Positions 28,143 through 35,056 of a stretch of DNA of 64,000 nucleotides are shown in pieces. The notes under the pieces were generated by a model, which made no database searches, was not told the origin of the DNA, and saw only the letters and a list, made by a program, of their open reading frames with translations. The stretch is from the NCBI GenBank assembly GCA_007833815.1, contig CP033464.1, positions 3,156,001 through 3,220,000 of the forward strand, given 5' to 3'. The stretch is from Brevibacillus laterosporus. Lineage in GTDB: Bacteria > Bacillota > Bacilli > Brevibacillales > Brevibacillaceae. Numbering within the stretch: position 1 is the stretch's first letter; each line of letters starts with the position of its first letter. Position numbers and translations under genes: made by a program.

Positions 28143-29009
28143 TCATTTTACGACTGCTAATGCAATGTAATAATTTTGTAATGTTTGTTTATCAATTAGT
28201 TCGTTTTTTATATATTTTACATGCAAATCATAAAAATTTTGATTTTCTTTTAAAATAAAACCCACATTTGCTAGGTCTTCTGTTATTGTAGATAAATTAA
28301 AACCCATTTTAACAGGTTCTCCTATTTTTTCTAAATACTCTAGCATATTTTTAGTATTTTCAGTAGGGCCATGTTTACTTACATACTTCTCGTCATTATA
28401 ATCAAAATAATCAAATATAACGATACTTCCTGAAGGTGCGAGATTGGAAATAGATTGTAATGTTTCAAATACTGCTTCCTTGGTTAGATACATCGTTACC
28501 CCTAACCAACTAAAAAAACTAAAGGCATTTGAATCAAATGATTGTTTCATTCCATCTTTTACATTTGTTTTCATAAAATCGATTGGAATATGGATTAGAT
28601 TCTCTGGTATGTGCCATTTCAACTCTTTTACTCGATTCAATTTAAACGATTGAGTAGCAGGATGATCCACTTCAAAAACTTTGAGTTCGTTTAATACCTC
28701 TTTGTTCCTAAAACCAAAAGAATCCATGCCTGCACCCAAAATAACATATTGTTGTAATCCTTGATGAATAGCTTTGTGAAGCTCATCTTCTGTATACCTG
28801 TATCTTGTCATCGTCATGTTTAATAAACGGTTAAAGTCATGATCTACATTCATTTTTTCTGCTTCGTGACTAAACATTTCATATTCTTTTGGTGTTAAAA
28901 ATTCATAAGCTAAATGATCATTAAAAATGGGTTCTTTAATGTTTTGTGAATAGTAAGCTCTTAAATAAGTCACAAACTTAGCGGTATGGCTCTCTTGATT
29001 ATCAATCAC
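28143..29009 (-). CDS. SAM-dependent methyltransferase, LCM/TIGR00027-like
   Basis: The 288-residue class I methyltransferase has the SAM motif ILGAGMDSFGFR near residue 92, the acidic FEVDHPATQ 20 residues later, and FSWLGVTMYL. This arrangement is typical of the leucine carboxyl methyltransferase/TIGR00027 group, often of secondary metabolism with unknown substrates. The gene is AT-rich compared with its neighbours and is flanked by two IS-like hairpins, which suggests transfer. GTG start with AGGTGAG upstream. Confidence 0.75.
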   Translation of the reverse strand: MIDNQESHTAKFVTYLRAYYSQNIKEPIFNDHLAYEFLTPKEYEMFSHEAEKMNVDHDFNRLLNMTMTRYRYTEDELHKAIHQGLQQYVILGAGMDSFGFRNKEVLNELKVFEVDHPATQSFKLNRVKELKWHIPENLIHIPIDFMKTNVKDGMKQSFDSNAFSFFSWLGVTMYLTKEAVFETLQSISNLAPSGSIVIFDYFDYNDEKYVSKHGPTENTKNMLEYLEKIGEPVKMGFNLSTITEDLANVGFILKENQNFYDLHVKYIKNELIDKQTLQNYYIALAVVK

Positions 29010-29096
29010 AAACTCTCACCTACTCTCATTTTTTAAAACACATACGATATAATATGCAAACCACGGCTCCGTTTATGTGAAAAAATGTAACAAAAA

Positions 29097-29125
29097 ACCT
29101 CTCGTGCCTTTAGCCATGAGAGGTG
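29097..29125 (+). terminator. Hairpin resembling IS200/IS605 subterminal structure
   Basis: CCTCTCGTGCC TTTA GCCATGAGAGG forms a compact stem-loop with a CTTTA loop. It has the same orientation and core as the hairpin at 28115-28137. Confidence 0.5.
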
Positions 29126-29166
29126 CAAATTGAAGAAAAAATAACGCAGTGGTTCGCTTCCTCATG

Positions 29167-29196
29167 TTGCAGGGGTGCGCGCCTATATGGTAAAAT
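29167..29196 (+). promoter_or_regulatory. Putative host promoter, probably the original tRNA-Pro promoter
   Basis: TTGCAG and TAAAAT are 18 bp apart, with a GC-rich GGGGTGCGCG spacer typical of stable-RNA promoters. It points toward the left boundary repeat, as the matching promoter at 53011 points toward the right one. Confidence 0.5.
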
Positions 29197-29242
29197 GGAT
29201 TTGTTTAGGAGAAAAATTGACTTTGAGAGCAACAGAAATCTC

Positions 29243-29270
29243 CAGAAAAACCCCGTCAAATCAACGTTTT
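29243..29270 (+). repeat. Left prophage boundary (attL candidate)
   Basis: A 28-bp sequence (CAGAAAAACCCCGTCAAATC..., ending ACGTTTT) is repeated exactly at 53076-53103. The integrase remnant begins 137 bp to the right, the expected place for an attachment site. Confidence 0.8.
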
Positions 29271-29406
29271 GTGGTCGGGCTGACTCCGTAAAGATGGTGT
29301 AGGGTTGTCCACCTGTTTAAAAAAACGTGCGGTATTTTTCCGCATCGGCTTGCTATAATACCAGCGTCTCTTTGTTCGGTATTTACCGAAAGGAGGCGTT
29401 TTTGTT

Positions 29407-30452
29407 ATGTCCGATAGACGGACGGGTAAACGTCCGAGATTTAGGCGCGAAGCTATTAAGCAGTGCTATGAGAGTTCACTGCGTAGTCTCTTTGATACCT
29501 TTTATGGGGCGAAGATGGCGGAAGGGCGATCAGAGCGCACATTAGAAATTTACCGAGAGAACTTTCGTTTTTTCTGTGATTTTTTAACGGAGAATGACAT
29601 CGAACTCGATATCGGGAAGATTACTTCGGATGTGATAAGGAACTATATCATGTGGATGCTGGGCACCAAGAGAAAATGGGAGGGGCATGCGCACAAAAAT
29701 GAGAAGGACAAGACTATAGGTCTATCGCCCGTTACAGTTAATACGCGATTGAAACCTCTTAGAACACTGTTTAACTATCTCAAAGAGAATGACTTAATTG
29801 AGACAAATGTGTTTGAAAAGATTCCAAAGGTCAAAGAACCAGAAACAGACATAAAGATATTCAGTGTAGAACAGTTGAAAAAATTACTCAATACCCCAGA
29901 TAAGCGTAGTTATGCAGGATTTAGAGATTTTGTCATAATGAATCTTTTAATTGATTCTTTTATGAGAATCGGAGAAATTGTATCTATAAAAAAATCAGAT
30001 ATAGACTTGAGGCTGGTATTCTTACTCTTAGTGCAAAGCTAACCAAATCTAGAAGGAGCAGAATAGTTCCTTTACAAAAAAGTACGTTAAAACTATTAAG
30101 AGAGTTAAATCAGGAATGTGCCGATTTTGGGTCAGATTATGTATTCTTAACAAATTATGGAGAGCCTGTAACTACTAATCACATTAGGCAACAATTAAAG
30201 AAACACGCGAGATCAGCGGGTCTTGAGATAAGAATATATCCCCATCTCTTCCGGCATACAGCAGCGACACTATTTCTAGAAAATGGAGGTGACATGAGAC
30301 ACCTTCAAAAAATTCTAGGGCATGCGGACATGCGTACCATCATTAAATATACCCACCTCTCCCAACGATCGATAATAAATCAACATGAGCAGTACTCCCC
30401 ATTAAAACAAGTAATAGACCCATTAAATAAAGATAGAAGAATTCTACGCTAG
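29407..30452 (+). pseudogene. Tyrosine recombinase (phage integrase), frameshifted
   Basis: The first frame (to 30042) has the SAM-like N-terminal domain and the start of the catalytic domain with the first active arginine (FMRIGEIVSIKKSDID). The other frame continues from about 30009 with EAGILTLSAKLTKSRR, the HLFRHTAATLF box, GHADMRTIIKYTH with the histidine and the tyrosine, and stops at 30452. Joining them restores a full 348-residue integrase. One base appears to be missing between 30007 and 30011. Strong ribosome site GAAAGGAGG. Confidence 0.88.
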
Positions 30453-30478
30453 TCCTTCGGGGCTGGCGTTTTTTTTCA
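30443..30478 (+). terminator. Intrinsic terminator after the integrase
   Basis: ACGCTAGTCC TTCG GGGCTGGCGT with a run of eight Ts; the stem uses two G-T pairs. Confidence 0.85.
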
Positions 30479-30548
30479 TAAGTTCGCAATTTCTTGGAAA
30501 GGGTTTCCTTTTATCTATATCGAACACATACTGAGAGGGGGTGATCTT

Positions 30549-30602
30549 ATGAACGTAGGAGAGCACGGAAAACCAGCGTTTGGGCCTGTCGAAGGTAATT
30601 AG
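30549..30602 (+). CDS. Micro-ORF, 17 residues
   Basis: This encodes MNVGEHGKPAFGPVEGN after AGAGGGGGTGA. No homology is known to me. It has a good ribosome site and belongs to a prophage rich in tiny genes, but coding cannot be proved. Confidence 0.35.
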   Translation: MNVGEHGKPAFGPVEGN

Positions 30603-30662
30603 CATTTGAAGATTGGATTTTATCACATTTAAATATAAAAGATTTACATAGGAGGAACATAG

Positions 30663-31217
30663 TTGGCCGTACTAGGAGCAACTTCTATAATTATATTTTT
30701 TATTGCTATAGTCGTCGTTATAAATCCAAAGTGGTTATCAAGGGGAAAATTTAATCTCACTAGAAAGCACGGTCTACTGGTTTTATTGTTATCATTCACG
30801 AGCTTCGTGTGCGCGGTTGCCTCAGACAAACCAACGGATACTATCTCGACAACAAGTAGTGTACAGAACGAGGAGCAACCGAAAATACAAATTGATGATA
30901 AGCTGATACAGAGGGCGACTGAATATGTAAAAAGCGGAGATTATGTAAAAGATGCCGCGATTGCAGTTGAGGGGCCCAGAGCTAGCCTAGTAGTGACAGT
31001 TGATTACGCAGTTAATAAAGAGACTGCTAAAAACATTGCAGATAATTTCGTGCGTACCCTCGGATCAGAGGCAGGTGGTAAATCGCCAACCAGGGATTAC
31101 TACGGAGAAGTTTACGATTATTATGATATTTTAGTTACAGTCATAACGCCTGATGGAAAAGAAGTATTACTAGGCGCAAAGGTTACTTCTGCTTCGAACA
31201 TCAGATGGAATAGCTAG
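30663..31217 (+). CDS. Hypothetical two-helix membrane protein
   Basis: The 184-residue protein has two N-terminal hydrophobic segments (about 4-20 and 38-55), a Ser/Thr linker, and a C-terminal alpha/beta domain (YVKSGDYVKDAAIAVEG onward). It begins at TTG with AGGAGGAA upstream and has its own terminator. Lying just right of the integrase, it is likely a lysogeny-module accessory gene. Function unknown. Confidence 0.62.
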   Translation: MAVLGATSIIIFFIAIVVVINPKWLSRGKFNLTRKHGLLVLLLSFTSFVCAVASDKPTDTISTTSSVQNEEQPKIQIDDKLIQRATEYVKSGDYVKDAAIAVEGPRASLVVTVDYAVNKETAKNIADNFVRTLGSEAGGKSPTRDYYGEVYDYYDILVTVITPDGKEVLLGAKVTSASNIRWNS

Positions 31218-31252
31218 GGGAAGGTTTCTGACTCCCTAGCTATTTTTTTTTT
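31208..31252 (+). terminator. Intrinsic terminator
   Basis: AGCTAGGGG and CCCTAGCT flank a loop and are followed by a long T run. Confidence 0.88.
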
Positions 31253-31447
31253 TGAAAAAGTGTGCCACGGATACTTCGGGCGTCGGAGTATTGCATGAAG
31301 GAGAAAATTTATCGTGAAATGTCCCAATTTCAACGATCCCATTGCCCTATTAATAGTAAAGGCAAAATTATTTCTCCCGAAAGTGTGCGAACTTGTTGTC
31401 GCGTACGATTAAATAAGTAATTACCTAAATCGGAGGTGATCCCGTAA

Positions 31448-31868
31448 ATGTCCGTATCAGCCGAACAAAATCTCGTATCAGTCGAAACGCAATCCGAATA
31501 CTCCGTAACCAACGGCCGCCGAGAAACGCGCATCTTCCTTAAAATGTACGTCGACGCCGTCCACTCTGGTTTGCTCGCAGACATTGGCGACGAGAACTGG
31601 CGCACACTCTGCGTAATAGCCGCCTTCATGAACGAACGAGGCGAGTGCTACCCGACGCAAGAGATGATCGCGCATAGACTCGGTGTCAAACGGGAAACGG
31701 CGAATAGGCGAATCAACCGCCTGCTGAAATATCGATGGGATGGGCGGGAGGTGGTACGCGCGTCAAAAGTTAGGGGCGGCGCGATGGGAAGTGGCAGAAT
31801 ACGCGTTATACGGTGCTTCCGATAAGCCATTTAGCGATATTCAACGGGGCTACGTGATGCGCATGTAA
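31448..31868 (+). pseudogene. Helix-turn-helix (HTH_36-type) phage protein, probably frameshifted
   Basis: The open frame (31448-31825, 125 residues) has a winged-helix region (GECYPTQEMIAHRLGVKRET) as in replication-initiation-type phage proteins. After about 31795 a different frame continues more plausibly (EYALYGASDKPFSDIQ) to a stop at 31868. I infer a one-base shift near 31785-31797, less surely than for the integrase. GC-rich relative to the host. Confidence 0.55.
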
Positions 31869-32077
31869 CATGGTTAAGCATCACATGGCACGAACGTCAC
31901 ACTAACAAGAACTAATCTTTAACAAGAAAAAGATAGCGCTCATTCGGATACAAGGATCCTCTACCGCGCGGTCATTATTAGATAAGAGATAACAATGTAG
32001 AAGACTTGCAACGCGACCTAGATATATACATACATGAGGACCGTTGAAGATTATTCGAAGAAGAAAGGAGAATTAAT

Positions 32078-32590
32078 GTGGAGATTCAAAGTAAAGAGTC
32101 CGCGTCAACTCTCTCAAACGACATCACCATTCTCACCGCGGAAATCAATTCCTATAAACAAATAGCTGGACAGGCAATCTTTGAAATTGGACTGAGATTA
32201 AAGAAAGTAAAAGAAGAGAAACTTTCTGAGATATGGGGTGGTTGGACAAAATACTGTGACGATATCATTAAGGTTCCTGTCCGCCATGCAAATAAATTTA
32301 TCTTGATTGAGGAAAGGTTGGGAGAAAAATGGTCGACGTCGACCACAATCGGATTCGAAGTTCTTTACCAGCTCGCAACGCTATCACCAGAAGAACGTGA
32401 GCGCCCGCACACAATTCCGTCCACAGGCGAGACCAAGTCCGTAGATGAAATGACCGTCCGTGAACTCCGCGAAGTCAAACGGGCACTCAGGGCGGAAAAG
32501 GAATCGCGCGAACTAGCGGAGCGTCAGCGGGATGAGGCGTTGGAATCGGCACAAAGGCAACATCTATCCCGTCATGGGGAGGCGGTGTGA
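32078..32590 (+). CDS. DUF3102 domain phage protein
   Basis: This 170-residue protein has the DUF3102 pattern (ITAEINSYKQ..IFEIGLRLKKVKE..GWTKYCDDIIKV) and a charged, coiled-coil C terminus (VKRALRAEKESRELAERQRDE). The family is common in phages and integrative elements; it may act with DNA replication or partition, but this is unproven. GTG start after AAGGAG. Confidence 0.7.
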   Translation: MEIQSKESASTLSNDITILTAEINSYKQIAGQAIFEIGLRLKKVKEEKLSEIWGGWTKYCDDIIKVPVRHANKFILIEERLGEKWSTSTTIGFEVLYQLATLSPEERERPHTIPSTGETKSVDEMTVRELREVKRALRAEKESRELAERQRDEALESAQRQHLSRHGEAV

Positions 32591-32727
32591 TTGTTGCTAG
32601 TTGTGGTGAGAGGGCGGACGCTCATTTCATTGCCGAAGCTCGTGACGGATGGCCTCACGCTATTGATATAGCATGCGTATTTGATGGATGGAACTACGGT
32701 GAAATAACAATTGAGGAGGCGGCTTGA
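32587..32727 (+). CDS. Small acidic phage protein, 46 residues
   Basis: The GTG start overlaps the DUF3102 stop (GTGTGA) and the stop overlaps the next start (TGATG), so the three genes are stacked. No family is recognised. The tight overlaps on both sides support that it is real. Confidence 0.55.
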   Translation: MIVASCGERADAHFIAEARDGWPHAIDIACVFDGWNYGEITIEEAA

Positions 32728-33182
32728 TGATCGGACTAACTCGCGCAGAACGCATACTTGATATCCGCACACGGATCGACAATCATATCGCGGATCACGG
32801 AGACCGACCATCGGCGGATTGCTTAGCTGTTTGGGCGGACGTCATATTGCGAGAGGAATTAACGGATATGAACCCGGATAAGATGACAAATACGGAGTAC
32901 CCGTTTATGAGTGAGCGCCAATTTCAACGAAGGCACTCGAAAGAGGCGGGGCTTGTAGGATTTTCAGATATATGCGGAACGGATCGTAGGAACCATCGGA
33001 AGCCAACAAGAAGGAATCGTACTGGCTATGAGCTAGGATTCGTGGATATAAACGCTAAGTTACGGAACCTGGATAAACAACGACAATATAACGCATTTAA
33101 ACGAGGGACATACCGTTATGATGGCGGAGATTTACGTTACTTAGATTACGGAGGGAAAACGTACAAAAATGCGGCAATCTAG
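32727..33182 (+). CDS. Hypothetical phage protein
   Basis: This 151-residue hydrophilic protein is rich in Arg and Asp. The ATG at 32727 overlaps the preceding stop; GAGGAGGCGG lies 8 nt upstream. No domain is recognised. Part of the early gene cluster. Confidence 0.55.
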   Translation: MIGLTRAERILDIRTRIDNHIADHGDRPSADCLAVWADVILREELTDMNPDKMTNTEYPFMSERQFQRRHSKEAGLVGFSDICGTDRRNHRKPTRRNRTGYELGFVDINAKLRNLDKQRQYNAFKRGTYRYDGGDLRYLDYGGKTYKNAAI

Positions 33183-33220
33183 CGCCTTCTGAGCAACTAG
33201 ACGGCTATAGAGTTGAAAAG

Positions 33221-33421
33221 TCAGTGAAGTTCGAGTACATCTGTAATCCCAACGCCTAGCACTTCGCATATTTTCGCAAGGTTATCGAGCTGTAGGCGTT
33301 GCGTTTCATTCTTGCACATGCCGTTTATGGTCGCGAATCGGATGTTAGTCATGCGGGAGAACTCCCGTTGAGTGATCCTACGTTCTTTTAAGATAGCGTC
33401 GAGTTTTAGTCGGATTTGCAA
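33221..33421 (-). CDS. XRE-family helix-turn-helix regulator (Cro/CI-like)
   Basis: The 66-residue protein is almost entirely an HTH_3 domain (ILKERRITQREFSRMTNIRFATINGMCKNE..LAKICEVLGVGITDVLEL). The TTG at 33421 is 8 nt from GGAGG and gives the family length; a longer frame reaches 33493 but lacks a ribosome site. It is transcribed against its neighbours, as a lysogeny repressor would be, and is the only repressor candidate in the prophage. Confidence 0.8.
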   Translation of the reverse strand: MQIRLKLDAILKERRITQREFSRMTNIRFATINGMCKNETQRLQLDNLAKICEVLGVGITDVLELH

Positions 33422-33446
33422 CGCGAACACCTCCGGAGGACGGGTA

Positions 33447-33722
33447 ATGGTGGAGGTCGTGCTACTGGTGACCGCGCTGATAAAACTTGGCAACTGCGGT
33501 AGTCAACTATCGCAATGGCAGGCGAAACGGCGACGGTTGGAGCCTAAAGTAAAGACCCCTTACGTTCGTGGCGTAAGAGGTCGGTCAACAAACGGGTTTG
33601 GGAGCCTTACGGTTCCCTGCCCTCACCATTATCTTATTCCAATCATACCCTCGATATACTCGATAGTCAAAGGAGGACAGGCGTCCTCTTTCGACTCACG
33701 GAAGGAGGTAGCCAATGAGTAG
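33447..33722 (+). CDS. Small basic protein with N-terminal hydrophobic segment
   Basis: A 91-residue frame starts at ATG 33447, 6 nt after GGAGG, divergently from the repressor. The first 15 residues are hydrophobic and followed by QAKRRR. A strong hairpin (GACCCCTTACG / CGTAAGAGGTC) lies inside the frame at 33551-33579, which argues that the true product could be shorter or the frame not coding beyond that point. Confidence 0.4.
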   Translation: MVEVVLLVTALIKLGNCGSQLSQWQAKRRRLEPKVKTPYVRGVRGRSTNGFGSLTVPCPHHYLIPIIPSIYSIVKGGQASSFDSRKEVANE

Positions 33723-33885
33723 CTTTGAGGTTAACTACTCAGTTTTTGGAGTTGCCCGATATGACAGCAAAGTACACGTACGCGCTGAGAATGAGAGCGC
33801 AGCACACGACAATGCCTTAAAGGTACTGAGCGGATGCGTTACGGAAGGCCAGTTAATATCCATCGTCTTGGTTCATCGAGAGTAA
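33715..33885 (+). CDS. 56-residue phage protein
   Basis: The frame has a strong GGAAGGAGG 6 nt before ATG. The product (start MSSFEVNYSVFGVARY) looks like a small beta-rich single-domain protein. It is the first gene of the run of micro-genes that leads to the Asp-Pro-Gly array. This gene is missing from the degenerate copy at 27.6 kb. Confidence 0.6.
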   Translation: MSSFEVNYSVFGVARYDSKVHVRAENESAAHDNALKVLSGCVTEGQLISIVLVHRE

Positions 33886-33902
33886 AGAAGGGTGGAGGAA
33901 CC

Positions 33903-33989
33903 GTGGAAACTATTACATTGGTAATCGCGGTGGTAGCGCTGGTTATCTCGATCGCCGCGTTGGTACAAGCCGTGAAAAAACGCAAGTAG
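33903..33989 (+). CDS. 28-residue single-pass membrane micro-protein
   Basis: GTG start after GTGGAGG. The peptide begins METITLVIAVVALVISIAAL and ends VKKRK: one hydrophobic helix with a positive tail, typical of small phage membrane peptides. The degenerate copy at 27617 retains most of this frame but with one extra base. Supported by the conservation between copies and by the ribosome site. Confidence 0.65.
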   Translation: METITLVIAVVALVISIAALVQAVKKRK

Positions 33990-34017
33990 TCGTCGGATAA
34001 CCGGCGGCTTTTTGTAT
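33988..34017 (+). terminator. Terminator-like hairpin upstream of the micro-gene array
   Basis: GTCGTCGG ATAA CCGGCGGC followed by TTTTT. It is conserved in the degenerate copy at 27.7 kb. It may attenuate transcription into the array. Confidence 0.75.
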
Positions 34018-34072
34018 CTGGAAGGATTTTGAAATCTTCTTGTCGAAAGGTGTAGGCAAGGAGGTGGATAAG

Positions 34073-34165
34073 GTGAAAACATATAAACACAGTGTAGATC
34101 CGGATTGGGACGCAGGCCCTCGTTGGAAAACGGCTCCTGAATGGACCGGCGACTCCGGCCATTAG
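34073..34165 (+). CDS. Array micro-gene 1 (30 residues)
   Basis: GTG start after AAGGAGGTGG. The peptide holds three tryptophans and ends PEWTGDSGH. This is the longest and most divergent member: it ends Ser-Gly-His instead of Pro-Gly-His but keeps the Pro-Glu-Trp core seen in later members, and has an extra VDPDWD segment. Confidence 0.65.
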   Translation: MKTYKHSVDPDWDAGPRWKTAPEWTGDSGH

Positions 34166-34184
34166 TATAAGGAGGTTACGCGAC

Positions 34185-34223
34185 ATGACTAATCCAGAAT
34201 GGCATGACGATCCCGGCCACTAA
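34185..34223 (+). CDS. Array micro-gene 2 (12 residues)
   Basis: Encodes MTNPEWHDDPGH, 9 nt after AAGGAGG. This is the basic 12-residue form: Met-x-x-Pro-acid-Trp-x-x-Asp-Pro-Gly-His. Confidence 0.7.
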   Translation: MTNPEWHDDPGH

Positions 34224-34240
34224 TCAAAGGAGGTTATCCT

Positions 34241-34297
34241 ATGACGGAACCAGATTGGATTTTAGACCCCGGTTGGTACGCAGACCCCGGGTATTAA
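34241..34297 (+). CDS. Array micro-gene 3 (18 residues)
   Basis: Encodes MTEPDWILDPGWYADPGY with AAAGGAGG upstream. The Asp-Pro-Gly unit occurs twice, as if the second half had been duplicated inside the gene. Confidence 0.7.
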   Translation: MTEPDWILDPGWYADPGY

Positions 34298-34314
34298 ACA
34301 AGGGAGGAACCGAT

Positions 34315-34386
34315 ATGATTTACGATAAGAGTTGGCACGATGATCCTAACGGTATAATTGATTGGGTACTTGATCCCGGACACTGA
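34315..34386 (+). CDS. Array micro-gene 4 (23 residues)
   Basis: Starts MIYDKSWHDDPNG and ends DWVLDPGH; GGGAGGAA upstream. It belongs to a MIYD subtype shared with micro-gene 6, with an inner Asp-Asp-Pro and the terminal Asp-Pro-Gly-His. Confidence 0.7.
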   Translation: MIYDKSWHDDPNGIIDWVLDPGH

Positions 34387-34405
34387 TAAAAGGAGTGTAC
34401 ACGGC

Positions 34406-34444
34406 ATGATTGAACCAGAATGGCGTGATGATCCCGGATACTAA
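34406..34444 (+). CDS. Array micro-gene 5 (12 residues)
   Basis: Encodes MIEPEWRDDPGY, with AAAGGAG upstream. Basic 12-residue form with terminal tyrosine. Confidence 0.7.
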   Translation: MIEPEWRDDPGY

Positions 34445-34463
34445 AACGAAGGGGGAACCGCGA

Positions 34464-34523
34464 TTGATCTACGATACAAATTGGTGCGACGATCCTAGAG
34501 GTTTTATTGACCCCGGATACTAA
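34464..34523 (+). CDS. Array micro-gene 6 (19 residues)
   Basis: Encodes MIYDTNWCDDPRGFIDPGY from a TTG start, with AAGGGGGAA upstream. Second member of the MIYD subtype; contains a cysteine. Confidence 0.65.
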   Translation: MIYDTNWCDDPRGFIDPGY

Positions 34524-34542
34524 TTAAAGGAGGCTACGGAGT

Positions 34543-34620
34543 ATGACCGAACCAGAATGGGCAGTACAACGTAATTGCAATACGGGCGATCCGGGCTATG
34601 TCGACGATCCCGGTCACTAA
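34543..34620 (+). CDS. Array micro-gene 7 (25 residues)
   Basis: Starts MTEPEWAVQ, has an internal GDPGYVDDPGH end and AAAGGAGG upstream. As in micro-gene 3 the terminal unit is doubled, here GDPGY then DDPGH. Confidence 0.7.
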   Translation: MTEPEWAVQRNCNTGDPGYVDDPGH

Positions 34621-34637
34621 GTGAAGGAGTGTGCGTT

Positions 34638-34676
34638 ATGGCAGAACCAAATTGGACGGACAATCCCGGACATTAA
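34638..34676 (+). CDS. Array micro-gene 8 (12 residues)
   Basis: Encodes MAEPNWTDNPGH, with GAAGGAG upstream. The Asp before Pro is replaced by Asn. Confidence 0.7.
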   Translation: MAEPNWTDNPGH

Positions 34677-34695
34677 TACAAGGAGTGTAAACGGC

Positions 34696-34734
34696 ATGGC
34701 AGAATCAGATTGGGACTATGACCCCGGATATTAA
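34696..34734 (+). CDS. Array micro-gene 9 (12 residues)
   Basis: Encodes MAESDWDYDPGY, with CAAGGAG upstream. Ser replaces the first Pro; the Trp and terminal Asp-Pro-Gly-Tyr are kept. Last member of the array. Confidence 0.7.
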   Translation: MAESDWDYDPGY

Positions 34735-34877
34735 TCGTATCAAAGACCAACCGAGTCTGCGGACTTGGCTGGCGCTGGTACTCCGACCTTTCGGGCTACG
34801 AGCGCTAGAATATTCGGATTTGACGAGGAATGCACCGCCTTTATGTCGAAAGTAATAGGACAAGAGGAGGTGTTTAT
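34735..34877 (+). other. Spacer after the array
   Basis: No micro-gene of the array type is found here. An imperfect stem-loop (CCAACCGAGTC / GACTTGGCTGG) at 34749-34773 may end or process the array transcript. Confidence 0.4.
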
Positions 34878-34985
34878 ATGTTCGATCTACTGCGTCCGTC
34901 AATTAACAACATAGTACTTGTATTAACAATGATCCCAGTTGCGTTATTTGCGTTTAAAGTTGCTTTAGACTGGGTAAGTGAGTAG
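34878..34985 (+). CDS. 35-residue single-pass membrane micro-protein
   Basis: The frame has GAGGAGGTG 7 nt before ATG. The peptide has one hydrophobic helix (IVLVLTMIPVALFAFKVAL) preceded by MFDLLRPS. With the 28-residue membrane peptide at 33903 it brackets the Asp-Pro-Gly array. Confidence 0.6.
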   Translation: MFDLLRPSINNIVLVLTMIPVALFAFKVALDWVSE

Positions 34986-35056
34986 TTCGAAGGGATATTT
35001 TAATTACGAGTCGCCATTTATGGCTGCTTTTTCTATTTTAAGGGAGGCGACGTGAT

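Noticed and set aside
29985-30012. Programmed -1 frameshift in the integrase at the A AAA AAA stretch (29988-29994)
   Set aside because: A -1 slip there would replace the conserved SDID segment that the zero frame encodes after the slippery site; the break lies later, near 30009, so a deletion fits better.
34378-34444. 2A-like ribosome-skipping motif (Asn/Asp-Pro-Gly)
   Set aside because: The 2A mechanism needs a following proline and is eukaryotic; here a His or Tyr and the stop codon follow.
34073-34734. Arbitrium-type or secreted pheromone precursors
   Set aside because: None of the nine peptides has a signal sequence or hydrophobic leader, and there is no adjacent TPR receptor gene.
34073-34734. 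CRISPR array or simple DNA tandem repeats
   Set aside because: Spacing is irregular and the DNA differs between units; the similarity is in the encoded peptides and the ribosome sites.
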